DNA of 64,000 nucleotides from Burkholderia sp. PAMC 26561 (GTDB lineage: Bacteria > Pseudomonadota > Gammaproteobacteria > Burkholderiales > Burkholderiaceae). The notes beneath the pieces were generated by a model that was not told the DNA's origin, searched no databases, and saw only the letters and a list, made by a program, of their open reading frames with translations. This document shows, piece after piece, positions 8,534-17,607 of the stretch. Location: the NCBI RefSeq assembly GCF_001557535.2, contig NZ_CP014315.1, positions 62,001 to 126,000 of the forward strand, given 5' to 3'. The position numbers and the translations under genes were made by a program. How positions within the stretch are numbered: position 1 is the first letter of the stretch; each line of letters opens with the position of its first letter.

Positions 8534-9613
8534 ATGAGTTCGATCTTTCGCCACGATGCATCGTTGAAGATAGGCACACGCAGCGCTCAGGTGATGACGG
8601 TGCTTGGCCCCATCCCCGTTTCGCAGATGGGCGTGACGCTCATGCATGAGCACATCTTGCTGGATGCATCGGGCAAATGGGTGCCGCCGGCTTGTTGCGG
8701 CGACAGGTTCATCGGTGAGCAGAAAGTGCACATCGGCATTCTGGGCGCGCTGCGCATGAACCCGCTGATGAACCGCGACAACTGCCAGCTCTTCGATGCC
8801 GATGTCGCCGTCGAAGAACTCATGCGCTTTCGCGAGCTGGGCGGCGAGACGGTGATCGACCCGACCAATCTCGGACTGGGGCGAGACCCCGCCGCGCTGC
8901 AACGGATCGCACGGCGCACGGGGTTGAACATCGTGATGTCGACGGGGTTTTATCTCGAGCCTTCGCATCCGGATTATGTGAAGCACAAGTCCATCGATGA
9001 ACTCGCCGCACAACTGATCTTCGATGTCGGCGGCGCAGATGAAAAGCCCGATGTGCTCGCCGGCATGATCGGCGAGATTGGTGTATCGGCGGCGTTTACC
9101 GCCAACGAGGAAAAGTCGCTGCGCGCCGCCGCGCGTGCGAGCGCCGCGACGCACGTGCCCTTGTCCGTGCATCTTCCTGGATGGGTGCGGCACGGGCACC
9201 GCGTGCTGGACATCGTGGAGGAAGAAGGCGCGGACCTGAATCACACGGTCCTGTGTCACATGAACCCGAGTCACATGGACGTCGAATATCAGCACACGCT
9301 GGCCAGACGCGGCGCATGGCTCGAATACGACATGATCGGCATGGAGTATTTCTACGCCGATGAAAACGCGCAATCGCCATCCGACGAAGAGAACGCACGC
9401 GCAATCAAGGCGTTGATCGATGCGGGGTTCATCGACCGGATCCTGATGTCGCAGGACGTGTTCATGAAGATCATGCTCACGCGTTTTGGCGGCCATGGCT
9501 ATGGCTACATCCTCAAGTATTTCGTGCCGCGCTTGCGGCGCCACGGCGTCTCGAACGAGCAGATCGAAACCATGATGATTACCAACCCGACGCGGGTTTT
9601 CTCAGGCAGTTGA
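8534..9613 (+). CDS. Phosphotriesterase-like metal-dependent hydrolase (lactonase-like)
   Basis: A 359-residue amidohydrolase-superfamily TIM barrel. The metal motif HEH is at residues 38-40; GEIG replaces the carbamylated-lysine site; later ligands are the His in SVHLPGW, the His in CHMNPSH and the Asp in MSQDVF. Bacterial members of this group in sugar loci are usually lactonases for sugar or phosphosugar lactones rather than phosphotriesterases. Its position three bases after an ABC permease suggests it acts on the imported compound. Its substrate is unknown. It is cytoplasmic, with no signal peptide. Confidence 0.85.
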   Translation: MSSIFRHDASLKIGTRSAQVMTVLGPIPVSQMGVTLMHEHILLDASGKWVPPACCGDRFIGEQKVHIGILGALRMNPLMNRDNCQLFDADVAVEELMRFRELGGETVIDPTNLGLGRDPAALQRIARRTGLNIVMSTGFYLEPSHPDYVKHKSIDELAAQLIFDVGGADEKPDVLAGMIGEIGVSAAFTANEEKSLRAAARASAATHVPLSVHLPGWVRHGHRVLDIVEEEGADLNHTVLCHMNPSHMDVEYQHTLARRGAWLEYDMIGMEYFYADENAQSPSDEENARAIKALIDAGFIDRILMSQDVFMKIMLTRFGGHGYGYILKYFVPRLRRHGVSNEQIETMMITNPTRVFSGS

Positions 9614-9702
9614 TCGATAACCTGTAACCATACGATGTGGACCGGTTCCACCTGCGCCGCAAGCCGCCGACACGGCAAGCCGCGCGTTCAAGGAGCACAC
9701 GC

Positions 9703-10461
9703 ATGACCAAGTCTGTTCTGCTTGCCGGCGAGAGCTGGGCGAGCATGTCGATGCACGTCAAGGGCTTTGACCAGTTCCCGACTGCGACCTATCACAACGG
9801 CGCGACGATCTTCCTCGATATCTTCAAGGACAGCGACTTCAAGATCACGCACATGCCGAGCCACGAAGCGCAGGAGATGTTCCCCTCCACGCTCGATGGC
9901 CTGCTTGCCTACGACGCGATCATTCTTTCGGATATCGGAGCAAATACATTGCTGCTGCATCCCGACACGTGGATCAAAAGCGAGCGCACGCCGAACCGCC
10001 TCAAGCTGTTGCGCGACTATGTTGCGGCGGGGCGCGGGCTGATGATGATCGGCGGGTATTTGAGCTTCCAGGGTATCAACGGCAGCGCGCGGTTTCGCAA
10101 CACGCCGGTGGAAGAAGTACTGCCGGTAACGTGCCTTCCCTACGATGACCGCGTCGAGGTTCCCGAAGGATTCAACGCGGACGTCGTCGCTTCGCATCCG
10201 ATAGTCGAAGGCCTCGGAACGCAATGGCCGCACTTGCTCGGTTACAACGAAGTGCAGGTCAAGCCCGACGCAACGTTGATTGCATCGGTTCCCGAAACGG
10301 GCCATCCGTTGCTGGTCGCGGGAACATATGGACGAGGCCGTACCCTCGCGTGGACCAGCGACATGTCGAGTCACTGGTTGCCGCCTGCGTTCTCCGCGTG
10401 GGAGGGCAACGCGCGCTTGTGGACCAACTGCCTCGACTGGCTGACAGCGGGCGAACGATAA
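9703..10461 (+). CDS. Glutamine amidotransferase-like protein (GATase1_like, PF07090 type)
   Basis: A 252-residue class I amidotransferase-like fold, recognised by MIGGYLSFQGING near the nucleophile elbow and by the C-terminal GRGRTLAWTSDMSSHW. The elbow has no cysteine, and the few other cysteines are not in a catalytic context, so glutaminase activity is unlikely; a binding or structural role is more plausible. I chose ATG 9703 because AAGGAG lies about 6 bases upstream; the longer frame has a basic, unlike-family leader. It is the last gene of the sugar ABC operon, 90 bases after the hydrolase. Homologues often accompany sugar importers, but no function is established from this sequence. 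Confidence 0.75.
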   Translation: MTKSVLLAGESWASMSMHVKGFDQFPTATYHNGATIFLDIFKDSDFKITHMPSHEAQEMFPSTLDGLLAYDAIILSDIGANTLLLHPDTWIKSERTPNRLKLLRDYVAAGRGLMMIGGYLSFQGINGSARFRNTPVEEVLPVTCLPYDDRVEVPEGFNADVVASHPIVEGLGTQWPHLLGYNEVQVKPDATLIASVPETGHPLLVAGTYGRGRTLAWTSDMSSHWLPPAFSAWEGNARLWTNCLDWLTAGER

Positions 10462-10583
10462 CGGTTTAAGAGGCGCGCGCTCCGTGTAATCGGCAATACT
10501 GCTGTCGATCCGGCGCTCCCCGCTTCACACTGCTGCAGCCACAGCCGTGCTATGTTCTTTGCCGTCTGCCCATACCGCGCGCA

Positions 10584-13028
10584 ATGAACCGTCCGAGCCC
10601 ACTGACAAAGAGGCGCTGTTTCGTCTCGCTGGTCGCAATCCTGTGCCTCCTGATGCTGATGATCCTGGTGGCGGGAATCGCGGGCTGGATCACCTTGCGC
10701 GGCAGCCTTGCGCAACTCGACGGCATGCATGCATCGGCGGCGACTTCGGCGTTGCATGCGCCGGTCAGCATAGAACGCGATAACCTCGGCGCGCCGACCA
10801 TCAAGGGCAGCACGCGCGGTGACGTCGCGTTCGGCACCGGCTTCGCGCAAGCGCAAGATCGCTACTTCCAGATGGATCTGCTGCGCCGCGTCGCCGCCGG
10901 CGAGATGTCCGAGCTGATCGGCCCCGCAGCGCTCGAACTGGATCGACGCAACCGGCCGCATCGATTTCGCGAACGGGCGCGCAAGGCATTCGACGCGCTG
11001 CCGGCAACCCAGCAGGGGTTGATTGAACGCTACACGGCCGGCGTCAATGACGGGCTCGCGGCGCTGGCTTCGCGTCCGTTCGAATACTGGGTGCTGCGTA
11101 CGCCACCGGCGCCCTGGCGTCCGGAGGACACGCTGCTGGCCGTCTACGCAATGTACTTCGACCTGCAGTCCGATGAAGTCCGCCACATTCTGTCGCGCGC
11201 TGCGTTGCGCGAACGGGTGCCGGCGGACTTGTATGAATTCCTGCTGCCCGCAACGAGCCATTGGGACGCACCCTTCGATACTGCAACGCCTTCCACCGAA
11301 CAACAGCCTTCGCCGCCCGCAACCCGCCCGGACTGGCTGCGGGCATCGAAAGACACGAAGCACAGCAGCACTGCCATCACAGATTCGATGATCGGCAGCA
11401 ACGGCTGGGCAGTCGATGCCGCCCACAGCGCGCACGGCGGCGCGATCCTCGCGAGCGACATGCACCTGGGTCTTTCGCTGCCGAACATCTGGTACAGGAT
11501 GTCGCTGACGTGGCCCGCAGCCGATGGCCAGCCGCGCCGCATCACAGGCGTCACCCTGCCCGGCGCACCGCTCGTGATCGCGGGCAGCAACGAACGGATC
11601 GCGTGGGGCTTTACGAACAGCTATGGCCGTTTCATCGATCTGATTGTGTTGCAGCGCAATCCCGCCGATCCGCTGGAATATCGCGTTGCAGGCGGCAAGT
11701 GGGCGCGTGCGACCGTTGTTCATGAGCGCATCCTGGTGAAGGGCGGCGCGCCCGTGGACTTGCCGGTCATCGATACACAATGGGGTCCGCAAATCATCGC
11801 CGGTCCAGACAAGACCGCCTATGCCTTGCGCTGGACCGCGCACGATCCCGAGGCCGTCAACCTGAACCTACAGCAACTGGAAGATGCCACGAACGTCGCG
11901 GACGCGATCCACGCCGCGCAAATCAGCGGCATTCCCACGCAGAATTTCATGGTCGCGGATTCGCGTGGCGAAATCGGCTGGACGCTTGCCGGGCCGCTGC
12001 CCAAACGCAACGCCGCCACTGACCCGTCCACGGGACCACTCAGCGAGCTGCCGTTCGATTCGACGATGTATCGCGGATGGCAAGCTTATCTCGCACCCGC
12101 TGCCTACCCTTCGCGCATCAGCCCGCCGCTCGGGCGGCTCTGGAGCGCGAACAATCGCACCTTGCCGCTCGATCAGGCCGCAATCGCAGGCGATGCCGGC
12201 ACCGACCTCGGCGCGCGTGCAGCGCAGATTCGCGACGACCTGTTCGCGCTGCCGCACGCCACGGAGCGCGACATGCTCGCGATCCAGACCGACGACCGCG
12301 CGCGCTGGATCGAGAACTGGCGCGGCATCGCCCTCTCGGCGCTAGACGCCAGCGCGCTTAAAGATCACCCGCAACGCGCGGAATTCCGACGGCTGATCGA
12401 AACATGGAACGGCCGCGCGGATGCCGATGCCACCGGTTACCGCCTCGTGCGCGCGTTCTATTTCTCTCTCTACGATGCCTGGTTCGGACGGCTCGATGCA
12501 GAACTCGCCGCAGCCGGTCCGCAGCTCAGTTTTCGCGCCGCAAATTCGCGCTATGAAGCGGTGATGGAAACGCTCGCCGCGCATCGTGCGTGGGTGCCGG
12601 ATGGCGTTGCCGACTGGCGCGCCTTCATGCTCGACCGAATCGATCATGCGATCGCGCAATTGCCACCAGACACAACACTCGCCGATGCAAGCTGGGGCGC
12701 ACGCAATCGTGCAGTTATAGAACATCCGTTTGCGCGGCTTGTGCCATCGTGGCTGCCATGGGTGCGCGGCTGGCTTGGCGCACCGCACGATGCGCTGCCG
12801 GGCGACTTCAACATGCCGCGCGTGCAAACGCCTTCATTCGGTGCATCGGAGCGCATGATCGTGTCCCCTGGACGCGAGCAGGACGGCATCTTCGAAATGC
12901 CAGGCGGCCAGTCGGGAAATCCGCTGTCACCGTATTTCATGGCGGGACATGAGGCCTGGGTTCGCGGCGATGCAACATCCTTCATGCCCGGTGAAACCGT
13001 GCACCGGCTGGAACTGGTTCGGCGTTAG
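10584..13028 (+). CDS. Penicillin acylase family Ntn hydrolase (possible AHL acylase)
   Basis: An 814-residue precursor. A hydrophobic anchor or signal segment is at residues 10-35, followed by the alpha chain and the conserved GSNGWAV site. Ser272 in that site would become the N-terminal nucleophile of the beta chain after autocatalytic cleavage. Other family marks are the DMHLGLSLPNIWY stretch and SANNRTLP further on. Enzymes of this family cleave the amide of penicillin G, acyl-homoserine lactones or other acylated amines in the periplasm. Which one applies here cannot be decided; quorum-signal degradation is a reasonable guess. There is no clear ribosome site before the ATG. It stands alone as a transcription unit. 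Confidence 0.88.
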   Translation: MNRPSPLTKRRCFVSLVAILCLLMLMILVAGIAGWITLRGSLAQLDGMHASAATSALHAPVSIERDNLGAPTIKGSTRGDVAFGTGFAQAQDRYFQMDLLRRVAAGEMSELIGPAALELDRRNRPHRFRERARKAFDALPATQQGLIERYTAGVNDGLAALASRPFEYWVLRTPPAPWRPEDTLLAVYAMYFDLQSDEVRHILSRAALRERVPADLYEFLLPATSHWDAPFDTATPSTEQQPSPPATRPDWLRASKDTKHSSTAITDSMIGSNGWAVDAAHSAHGGAILASDMHLGLSLPNIWYRMSLTWPAADGQPRRITGVTLPGAPLVIAGSNERIAWGFTNSYGRFIDLIVLQRNPADPLEYRVAGGKWARATVVHERILVKGGAPVDLPVIDTQWGPQIIAGPDKTAYALRWTAHDPEAVNLNLQQLEDATNVADAIHAAQISGIPTQNFMVADSRGEIGWTLAGPLPKRNAATDPSTGPLSELPFDSTMYRGWQAYLAPAAYPSRISPPLGRLWSANNRTLPLDQAAIAGDAGTDLGARAAQIRDDLFALPHATERDMLAIQTDDRARWIENWRGIALSALDASALKDHPQRAEFRRLIETWNGRADADATGYRLVRAFYFSLYDAWFGRLDAELAAAGPQLSFRAANSRYEAVMETLAAHRAWVPDGVADWRAFMLDRIDHAIAQLPPDTTLADASWGARNRAVIEHPFARLVPSWLPWVRGWLGAPHDALPGDFNMPRVQTPSFGASERMIVSPGREQDGIFEMPGGQSGNPLSPYFMAGHEAWVRGDATSFMPGETVHRLELVRR

Positions 13029-13211
13029 CAACGGCGCGCGCCGTTACTTCGGACTCTGTAACTTTTGTATGTCCTGACGCGTTACGCGGAACCAATTCGT
13101 CGATTACGTCCTCTGAACCCTGCATGGCCGCAAACAAGCCGCGTTCTGATCCGGCTTCGCGCGAAAGGCACTATATTAGAAGCTTGATTTTGTTATCTGA
13201 AGGAGTACCGC

Positions 13212-13703
13212 ATGAAAGTCCGCAACACGCAAAACTCAGTTCGAACCACCATTGCAGGCGTCGCCATTGCGCTGTCATTGCCGTTTTTGTCCATGTCCGC
13301 CGCACACGCGCAACTTGGCAACCTGCTGAAGGGAGGTGGAAGTTCCGACGGGTCATCGAGCGGACTCAGCAGCCTTGGCAGCATGGGCAGCGCGCTGACC
13401 GGGCAATCGGTGTCATCGGGCAGCACCAGCAACGTCGCGGGCGTGCTGCAGTTCTGTATCAAGAACAACTATGTGAATGCCAGCAGCGCGTCGACGGTGA
13501 AGGATTCGTTGATGAGCAAGCTGGGCGGCACGTCGGCGGCATCGCAGGACAGCGGTTATACCGACGGCGCAAACGGTCTGCTGAAAAGCAGCAACGGCAA
13601 GCAGGTGGACCTGAGCGGTGGCGGCCTGAAAGAACAGGTCACCAAGCAGGTTTGCGACAAGATTCTTTCGCAAGGCAAGTCGTTGATCGGCATGGGCCAG
13701 TAA
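13212..13703 (+). CDS. DUF2501 family secreted protein (YjjA-like)
   Basis: A 163-residue exported protein. The signal peptide runs to about residue 34 (SAAHA). A Gly/Ser-rich linker (about residues 38-72) is followed by the conserved DUF2501 domain with two cysteines (in LQFCIKNNYV and KQVCDKIL) that may form a disulfide. AAGGAG precedes the ATG. It has no operon partner and ends at a strong terminator. E. coli YjjA is the known relative; its function is not well defined. Confidence 0.85.
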   Translation: MKVRNTQNSVRTTIAGVAIALSLPFLSMSAAHAQLGNLLKGGGSSDGSSSGLSSLGSMGSALTGQSVSSGSTSNVAGVLQFCIKNNYVNASSASTVKDSLMSKLGGTSAASQDSGYTDGANGLLKSSNGKQVDLSGGGLKEQVTKQVCDKILSQGKSLIGMGQ

Positions 13704-13740
13704 GCAATGTAAGGCTGGTTTGGTGAAACAATTAAAAAAC

Positions 13741-13761
13741 GGTCCTGGTTTTTCCAGGACC
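13741..13761. terminator. Bidirectional Rho-independent terminator
   Basis: A perfect 8-bp stem (GGTCCTGG / CCAGGACC) with a five-T loop has a run of A on its left and a T-rich tract on its right. It can therefore stop both the DUF2501 gene (+) and the convergent ABC exporter gene (-). Confidence 0.9.
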
Positions 13762-13796
13762 ATTTTCTTTTGCTTCACGCTTTTTATGGCTTCACA

Positions 13797-15674
13797 TCAC
13801 GTGCCCGACGCCAAGGTCGGATCGCCGATGCCGATGTAACCAGTTGCCTTTTGCTTCGACAGCACGGGCTGATCGAATTCCTTCATCAAGCCGAGCGCCT
13901 GCCGCTCATACAACCGGCGATACAAGCCGTTATCGAGTTCGATCAATTTGTCGTGGCTGCCCTCTTCGGCAATCCGGCCTTTGTCGAGCACGAGCAGCCG
14001 GTCAAGCGAGCGCACCGTCGATAACCGATGCGCCACCACCAGCGTGGTCCGGCCGACCATCAGCCGTTCCATTGCCTGCTGGATCAGCACTTCGCTTTCG
14101 CTGTCGAGGCTCGACGTCGCTTCATCGAGTATCAGCACCGGCGCATCCGCAAGGAACGCACGCGCAATCGCCACGCGTTGACGCTCGCCGCCCGACAACT
14201 TGATGCCGCGCTCGCCCACCAGCGTGTCATAACCCTGCGGCAACCTGTCGATGAAATCATGCGCGCTCGCAAGCCTGGCCGCACGCTCGATTTCCGCCCG
14301 CGTCGCGCCCGGCTTCGCATACGCGATGTTCTCCGCAAGCGACCGGTGAAACAACACCGGCTCCTGCTGGACGATCGCAATCTGGCCTCGCAGCGATGCC
14401 TGCTTCACATTGGCAATGTTCTGCCCGTCGATGGTGATCTTCCCGCCCGAGACATCGTAAAGACGCTGAATAAGCTTGATCAGCGTGGTCTTGCCCGATC
14501 CCGAATGCCCAACCAGGCCAACGCGTTCTCCCGACTTGATGTGGACCGAGAAATCGTCGTAAAGCGGCGTGGTATGGCCTTCATAGCAAAACGTCACGTG
14601 CTCGAAACGAATCTCGCCCTTGCTGATCGCAATGTGTCCGGCACCCGGCTTGTCTTCGATACCCAGCGGCTGCGCCTCGAGCGACACGAGTTCTTCCATG
14701 TCGTTGACCGAACGCTGCAGATTGCGCACATGCATGCCGATTTCGCGCAAATAACCCTGCAGCATGAAAAACATGGTGAGCGTGAACGTGATGTCGCCGA
14801 CGCTGGCTTTATCGGCGTTCCAGAGCAGCAGCGCCGCGCCCAGGATTGCCACCTGCATGAGCACGAGCATGCCGCCCTGCACGCCGCCGTTGATCGTGCC
14901 GCGCGCCCATGTGCGTTTCGTGCGATGCCGCCACTTGCCGATCACCCGCGCAAGCCGCGCTTCTTCACGCGTTTCCGCGCCGAACGCCTTCACCACGGTA
15001 TTGCAGCTCACCGCGTCAGCCAGAGCGCCGCCCATGCGCGTATCCCACGCGTTGCCGAGCCGCGCGGCAGGCGCGACAAATCCCAGCGACAACGCCACGG
15101 TCACGCCGATATACACCAGCGATCCGATACCCACCACCACGCCCATCACGGTCCAGTGGGCGCCGAGCAGCGCGGTTGCGCCAACCAGCATGACCACCGA
15201 CGGCAACAGCGCGATCAGCAACGTGTCATTGAGCAGGTCGAGCGCCCACATGCCGCGCGTGATCTTGCGCACGGTCGATCCAGCAAAGCTGTTGCCGTGC
15301 CAGTCGGTGGAAAACCGCTGCACACGATGAAACGCGTCGGCGGCGATTTCACTCATCATCCGCAACGTCAACGCGATGATGTTCATGAACACGAGCTGGC
15401 GCAGGAGCGTGGCGCTCAAGCCCAGCGCGGCCAGCGCGCAGAACGCGGTCACGGCTGCCTCCCACGCGAGCGCCTTGCCGCTCGCACCCGCGGCGAGTGC
15501 ATCGACAAGACGTCCCGCGAAAAGCGGCGTCAGCACGTCGGCCAGCGCGGCGAGCAATGCCAGCGCGACGATTGCAACGATCCGCCAGGGCTGTTTGCCC
15601 CAGTGAACCACCGTGAAACCGAGAACATCCTTGAACGCCCGGCCGCCGAAATCGAGTTTTTTTGTATTGGCCAT
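13797..15674 (-). CDS. ABC transporter, fused permease and ATPase (MsbA/glucan-exporter type)
   Basis: A 625-residue half-transporter. About six transmembrane helices occupy residues 30-320, followed by an ATPase domain with Walker A GHSGSGKTT, the Q-loop in IVQQEPVLF, signature LSGGERQRVAIARA, Walker B VLILDEATSS and switch histidine VAHRL. It should work as a homodimeric exporter for lipids, glycans or drugs; the nearest-looking architecture is the NdvA/MsbA-type group. It has no adjacent membrane-fusion or outer-membrane partner and stands alone. The ribosome site before ATG 15674 is weak. Confidence 0.92.
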   Translation of the reverse strand: MANTKKLDFGGRAFKDVLGFTVVHWGKQPWRIVAIVALALLAALADVLTPLFAGRLVDALAAGASGKALAWEAAVTAFCALAALGLSATLLRQLVFMNIIALTLRMMSEIAADAFHRVQRFSTDWHGNSFAGSTVRKITRGMWALDLLNDTLLIALLPSVVMLVGATALLGAHWTVMGVVVGIGSLVYIGVTVALSLGFVAPAARLGNAWDTRMGGALADAVSCNTVVKAFGAETREEARLARVIGKWRHRTKRTWARGTINGGVQGGMLVLMQVAILGAALLLWNADKASVGDITFTLTMFFMLQGYLREIGMHVRNLQRSVNDMEELVSLEAQPLGIEDKPGAGHIAISKGEIRFEHVTFCYEGHTTPLYDDFSVHIKSGERVGLVGHSGSGKTTLIKLIQRLYDVSGGKITIDGQNIANVKQASLRGQIAIVQQEPVLFHRSLAENIAYAKPGATRAEIERAARLASAHDFIDRLPQGYDTLVGERGIKLSGGERQRVAIARAFLADAPVLILDEATSSLDSESEVLIQQAMERLMVGRTTLVVAHRLSTVRSLDRLLVLDKGRIAEEGSHDKLIELDNGLYRRLYERQALGLMKEFDQPVLSKQKATGYIGIGDPTLASGT

Positions 15675-16104
15675 TTGCCAAAGCTCGTGGCGCGAAACGC
15701 CGCGAAGCTATCCAGTCAAAAAGAAAATAGAGCGACAGCCGGAGCGCGCCTTATGGAGAAGGCGAACTGATCAGGGACTGTCTGGAATTGGCGCGGGCTT
15801 TAGTGCCTGCGCGGACGGCGGCTCAAATGCGTCGCGACGTCGGGGAAAAGACAGCACAAGGGAGAGCGATAGCCATTGCGTACATATGGTGCCTCCCTTT
15901 GAGAGATGAACTGCGGTGAAGGATTGAAGTCGGGGTCAAACCGAGTCCTGATTTTATCAGGCGTGTGCGATCCTTGCCAACACCTGCGATCAACTTTCGG
16001 CCACCCCACAGGTGAAATTTTGTGCGACGGATTTTCGGCGGTGCGCCGTTTAACGATCCGGGATGACGTGCACGTTGCGCGTCACACAGGCCAGAGGAAC
16101 CGTT
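15675..16104. other. Intergenic region with a short perfect inverted repeat
   Basis: 430 bases between divergently read genes, without a convincing open frame. The only clear structure is CCTGAT-TTT-ATCAGG at 15947-15961, a perfect six-base inverted repeat with no T-tract after it. It may be an operator. Promoters for the ABC exporter and the YXWGXW gene must lie here, but no strong consensus was found. Confidence 0.4.
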
Positions 16105-16413
16105 ATGAATCTATTGAAGACCCGGGCAGCAATCGTCCTGATTTCGGCCGTTGCAGCGCTCGCGAGCGTTTCGGCGTCCGCGCAGACAATTATTGTCGCG
16201 CCCTCCGCCCCTCCGCCGCCGCGCGTGGAAGTCGTACCCGCCGTGCGTCCCGGATACGTGTGGGACGCAGGGCACTGGCGCTGGGCCGGCCGCGGCTATG
16301 AATGGGTGCCCGGCCACTGGCGGCCGGTTCGCGTCGGCGCGCATTGGGTGCCGGGCCACTGGGTACAGCGCGGTCCGAACTGGCGGTGGATCGAAGGGCA
16401 TTGGGCTCGTTGA
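16105..16413 (+). CDS. YXWGXW-repeat secreted protein
   Basis: A 102-residue exported protein. The signal peptide ends near SASAQ (about residue 27). A proline-rich piece follows, then a run of Trp/His repeats in which GHW occurs four times (DAGHWRW, VPGHWRP, VPGHWVQ, IEGHWAR). Such proteins are frequent in Burkholderiales and are probably cell-envelope associated; no activity is known. ATG 16105 has AGAGGAA upstream. It is followed after 170 bases by the ECF sigma operon. Confidence 0.85.
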   Translation: MNLLKTRAAIVLISAVAALASVSASAQTIIVAPSAPPPPRVEVVPAVRPGYVWDAGHWRWAGRGYEWVPGHWRPVRVGAHWVPGHWVQRGPNWRWIEGHWAR

Positions 16414-16533
16414 GCCACGGCTGCTCGTTCGGCGGACGCTGGCCGCCATTGACTGAGACGTCGGCCAAAGTCACCGCCGGGTCGCCCGACCGGCCAGCGC
16501 CGGCTGTTCAACAAGCAGGGCGGGCAATACAGC

Positions 16534-16581
16534 GAGACCCAGGACGAGACCTAGGACGAGACTCAGGACGAGACCCAGCAC
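16534..16581. repeat. Four tandem 12-bp repeats (GAGACCCAGGAC-type)
   Basis: Four direct copies of GAGAC[C/T][C/T]AGGAC (16534, 16546, 16558 and 16570; the last ends AGCAC) stop one base before the TTG start of the sigma factor gene. They occupy exactly the leader where the ribosome binds and supply several AGGA-like sequences. Copy-number change could alter expression or extend the frame, since 12 is divisible by three. Confidence 0.8.
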
Positions 16582-16582
16582 A

Positions 16583-17167
16583 TTGAACGAAGAAGATCCG
16601 GACGCGGGCCTCCTGGCCCGCATAGACGAACAGGAACCGGGCGCAGTCCGCGAGATGGTCGCGCGCAAGCTGCCCCGTCTGCTCGCGCTCGCAACCCGCA
16701 TGCTGGGCGACCGTGACGAGGCAAGCGACGTGGCGCAGGAAGTGTTCATCCGCATCTGGAAGCAGGCGTCGCGCTGGCAGAGCGGGCAGGCGCGCTTCGA
16801 TACGTGGCTGCATCGCGTGGCGCTGAATCTTTGTTATGACCGCTTGCGCCGCCGTCATGAAGTGCCGCTCGACGACGGCATGCCGGAGCCGGCCGACCAC
16901 GCGCCGCTCCCCGAAGATCAACTCGACGATACCGCCCGCAGCGCGCGTATCGCCGCTGCGCTCGCGGCGCTTCCCGCGCGCCAGCGCGAGGCGCTGGTGC
17001 TGCAGTACTACCAGGAACTATCGAATATGGAAGCCGCCGCCGTGATGGGCATCAGCGTGGACGCGCTGGAAAGCCTGCTCTCGCGGGCGCGCCGCACGTT
17101 GCGCAGCCGTCTTGTCGCCGAGCGCGACGACGGCGGCGCGCATGTCTCTGGAAAGGAACGCCGATGA
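16583..17167 (+). CDS. ECF-type RNA polymerase sigma factor
   Basis: A 194-residue sigma-70 family protein of group 4. Region 2 (residues 28-95) contains DEASDVAQEVFIRIW, and region 4 (about 125-180) contains LPARQREALVLQYYQELSN and the helix-turn-helix with SVDALESLLSRARRTLR. The first usable start after the last in-frame stop is TTG 16583, in a family-typical N-terminus; its Shine-Dalgarno sequence is poor and lies in tandem repeats. The stop overlaps the next start in ATGA. It heads a three-gene coupled operon and probably responds to an envelope or metal signal sensed by the two membrane proteins behind it. Confidence 0.9.
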   Translation: MNEEDPDAGLLARIDEQEPGAVREMVARKLPRLLALATRMLGDRDEASDVAQEVFIRIWKQASRWQSGQARFDTWLHRVALNLCYDRLRRRHEVPLDDGMPEPADHAPLPEDQLDDTARSARIAAALAALPARQREALVLQYYQELSNMEAAAVMGISVDALESLLSRARRTLRSRLVAERDDGGAHVSGKERR

Positions 17168-17607
17168 CCCCCGAACGTTTTCGCCGCCTCACCGAGGCCT
17201 ATGGCGCGATGCCCGAGCATTGGCCGCAAGCCGAACGCGCCGACGCGCAGGCGCTGGTCGCCGGGCGGGATCCGGAAGCGCTTGCTGCGCTCGCCGATGC
17301 CGGTTCGCTCGATCTGCTGCTCTCGGCGCATACGGTTGCCGCGCCCGGGAACGATTTGATACGGCGCATCGTGGAAGCGTCGCCTGTGGGGTCATCGACG
17401 AGAAAACCTGCTTGGAAAAAGCCGGAGTGGTGGCTTTCGGGCGCTGGGTTTGTCGGTGTCGGCGTGGCGGGTATCGCGGCCGGCGTGCTGGTCATTTCGC
17501 TGACGACGTCTCTTTCGGGAACGGCGGGCGGCCCGCCGAGCCTCTTCGATCAAACCGGTGAAAGCACCGTGTTCAACAGCAGTGCGTCCGACTGGAGCGA
17601 TCAATGA
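17164..17607 (+). CDS. Single-pass membrane protein, putative anti-sigma partner
   Basis: A 147-residue protein. The N-terminal half is soluble and acidic-to-basic (FRRLTEAYGAMPEHWPQ), followed by a hydrophobic helix at about residues 88-112 and a short C-terminal tail outside. It lacks the ZAS zinc motif HxxxCxxC, so it is not a classical zinc-binding anti-sigma factor. Its coupled position (ATGA overlaps at both ends) directly behind an ECF sigma factor makes an anti-sigma role the natural inference. Confidence 0.7.
   Translation: MTPERFRRLTEAYGAMPEHWPQAERADAQALVAGRDPEALAALADAGSLDLLLSAHTVAAPGNDLIRRIVEASPVGSSTRKPAWKKPEWWLSGAGFVGVGVAGIAAGVLVISLTTSLSGTAGGPPSLFDQTGESTVFNSSASDWSDQ

Noticed and set aside
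10371..11843. 490-residue frame opposite the penicillin acylase gene
   Set aside because: Antisense to the acylase; composition is that of a shadow frame.
14028..15770. 580-residue open frame opposite the ABC exporter
   Set aside because: It lies wholly antisense to a well-supported ABC transporter, is extremely rich in Arg, His and Gln, and shows no domain; a high-GC shadow frame.
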